Assembly: GCA_020350725.1 (NCBI GenBank)
Contig: CP070719.1
Coordinates: 455,788 to 489,595 of the forward strand
Source of the DNA: a bacterium
GTDB lineage: Bacteria; BMS3Abin14
Length of the DNA stretch: 33,808 nt
Direction: 5' to 3'
The stretch's first letter is position 1; each line of letters opens with the position of its first letter. The translations under genes were made by a program, and so were the position numbers. The notes below the pieces were generated by a model. The model was not told the origin of the DNA and ran no database searches. It saw nothing but the letters and a program-made list of their open reading frames with translations. Shown in pieces: positions 33,012-33,808 of this stretch.

Positions 33012-33443
33012 ATGAAAAAGCCGTTGCTTGACCACATCGGTATAGCGGTTGATGACCTCGACGCCGCGGTGGACATCTACCGGAAATTGGGCTTCGAGGT
33101 GGATTCGATCGAGGAGGTCCCCGGCTTCGGGGTCAGGGTCGCCTTTCTTCCCATGGGGGAGGGAAACGTGGAGCTGGTTCAGCCGGTTGCCGCCGACAGC
33201 GCCATGGCGAGATTCCTCGAGAAAAGAGGACCGGGATTCCATCACCTCTGTTTCCGGGTCGATGACATAAGGGCTGAGCTGGCCGGTCTGGCCGAGGCGG
33301 GAGTGCAGGTGGTGGACGCCGAACCCAGGGAAGGGGCACACGGGACCCTGGTCGCTTTCCTGCATCCGAAGAGCACGGGGGGCGTGCTCATCGAACTGGC
33401 CCAGGTAGACAGTCCAAAATCCAAAATCCAAAATCGGGAATAA
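33012..33443 (+). CDS. mce: Methylmalonyl-CoA epimerase
   Basis: Converts the (S)-methylmalonyl-CoA made by the carboxylase to the (R) form used by the mutase. The 143-residue glyoxalase-fold protein has all four metal ligands: His8 (LDHIGIAV), Gln57 (VELVQPV), the HH at 77-78 (GPGFHHLCFRV) and Glu128 (VLIELAQ). The family's usual end is at about residue 132; the last eleven residues (DSPKSKIQNRE) come from three CCAAAAT heptamers running through the 3' end, which also deliver the TAA shortly after. The ribosome site is weak. Confidence 0.93.
   Translation: MKKPLLDHIGIAVDDLDAAVDIYRKLGFEVDSIEEVPGFGVRVAFLPMGEGNVELVQPVAADSAMARFLEKRGPGFHHLCFRVDDIRAELAGLAEAGVQVVDAEPREGAHGTLVAFLHPKSTGGVLIELAQVDSPKSKIQNRE
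33414..33434 (+). repeat. Three exact CCAAAAT heptamers inside the epimerase 3' end
   Basis: Three back-to-back copies of CCAAAAT (33414-33420, 33421-33427, 33428-33434) are translated as part of the epimerase C-terminus. The same unit occurs in spacers at 252-309 and 13302-13429. Confidence 0.9.
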
Positions 33444-33585
33444 ACGGCCGCGACCGGCTGAATTGTCGAGGCAGAACGGGTCGCGGGCTGCCCGCTGCCT
33501 TCCCGGCTTTCCCCTCCTCCCGGGGAGGGCCGTTGACCAATCAGTATTTTTTCCTTCGTTCTCCGTGTGGTAAAATTCCCCTTCG

Positions 33586-33613
33586 GTGAACTGAAAGCTG
33601 TGAACTGAGAACT
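33586..33613. repeat. GTGAACT-type heptamers before the second PaaK gene
   Basis: Four consecutive units (GTGAACT, GAAAGCT, GTGAACT, GAGAACT) end nine bases before the start codon. Same family as 11491-11518, 11622-11670 and 20554-20588. Confidence 0.8.
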
Positions 33614-33622
33614 GGTCCCCCA

Positions 33623-33808
33623 ATGCCCAAGACCAAACCCTTCTGGAACCCGGAAATCGAGACCATGCCGCGGCAGGACCTGGAGGCCCTCCAGGCGGAC
33701 ATGCTCCGGGACGTCGTGGACAGGGCCTACCGGAAAAGCCCCTTCTACCGTGATCTGTACCGGAAGGTCGGCATTACCCCCAGGGATATCCGGTCCCTGG
33801 AGGACGTC
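33623..33808 (+). CDS. PaaK-type phenylacetate-CoA ligase paralogue, N-terminal fragment
   Basis: The first 62 residues of a second PaaK-type ligase; the gene runs off the window. It matches the N-terminus of the ligase at 15505: FWNPEIETMPRQDLEALQAD here against YFQPDIETMPVEKLKDLQLK there, then the shared pattern V..(A/V)Y..(S/N)P(F/Y)(Y/F)(R/K).(L/V)Y...G. No Shine-Dalgarno site is visible before the ATG; a heptamer array ends nine bases upstream. Its place after the mutase/epimerase genes suggests a different substrate or a linked catabolic route. Confidence 0.83.
   Translation, partial: MPKTKPFWNPEIETMPRQDLEALQADMLRDVVDRAYRKSPFYRDLYRKVGITPRDIRSLEDV

Noticed and set aside
31791-33623. Long open frame on the minus strand antisense to the mutase and epimerase
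   Set aside because: The plus-strand genes have full family motifs; the antisense translation has none.

Overview
The window reads as chromosomal DNA of a GC-rich, Gram-negative, probably anaerobic bacterium of the Desulfobacterota (old Deltaproteobacteria) type. This placement is an inference. It rests on two beta-barrel outer-membrane proteins ending in Phe, a branched-chain-type ABC operon carrying its own acyl-CoA synthetase, an indolepyruvate-type ferredoxin oxidoreductase, and a split B12-dependent methylmalonyl-CoA mutase. I saw no rRNA, tRNA, CRISPR array, phage gene or insertion sequence.

Layout. (1) Positions 1-122 are the 3' end of an outer-membrane protein, followed by a terminator. 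(2) Positions 318-7459, minus strand, are one operon read livG, acyl-CoA synthetase, livH, livM, livK, livF. It has a promoter and a 15-bp palindrome upstream, a hairpin between livK and livF, and a terminator at the end. (3) Positions 7763-14667, plus strand, hold a CBS-domain protein, two crotonases, corrinoid adenosyltransferase, the B12-binding subunit of the mutase, MeaB, a nitroreductase-family protein and an M24 peptidase-family protein. (4) Positions 15195-26390, plus strand, look like a catabolic module: a leader with promoter, palindrome, tandem repeat and terminator, then a PaaK-type ligase, a 121-residue unknown, a two-subunit CoA-transferase, two small paralogous unknowns, a TPR protein, two IclR regulators (the second frameshifted), an isochorismatase-family hydrolase and IorAB. 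(5) Positions 26671-33443 hold an outer-membrane protein, then acyl-CoA carboxylase (carboxyltransferase, biotin carboxylase, biotin carrier), methylmalonyl-CoA mutase large subunit and epimerase. A second PaaK-type ligase runs off the end.

How it fits together (inference). The transporter imports branched-chain amino acids or organic acids. Ligases, the CoA-transferase and IorAB turn acids or 2-oxo acids into CoA thioesters, and crotonases act on the acyl chain. The carboxylase, epimerase and mutase route propionyl-CoA to succinyl-CoA; the adenosyltransferase and MeaB keep the mutase supplied with adenosylcobalamin.

The most unusual feature is in the spacers. Many contain degenerate tandem arrays of 7- or 8-base units, from a few sequence families, often as facing inverted pairs and often touching start or stop codons. 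One array supplies the last codons of the epimerase gene. Other points of interest are the 15195-15361 leader or small-RNA candidate, the paralogous small-protein pair, a crotonase lacking both catalytic glutamates, and the frameshifted IclR gene.
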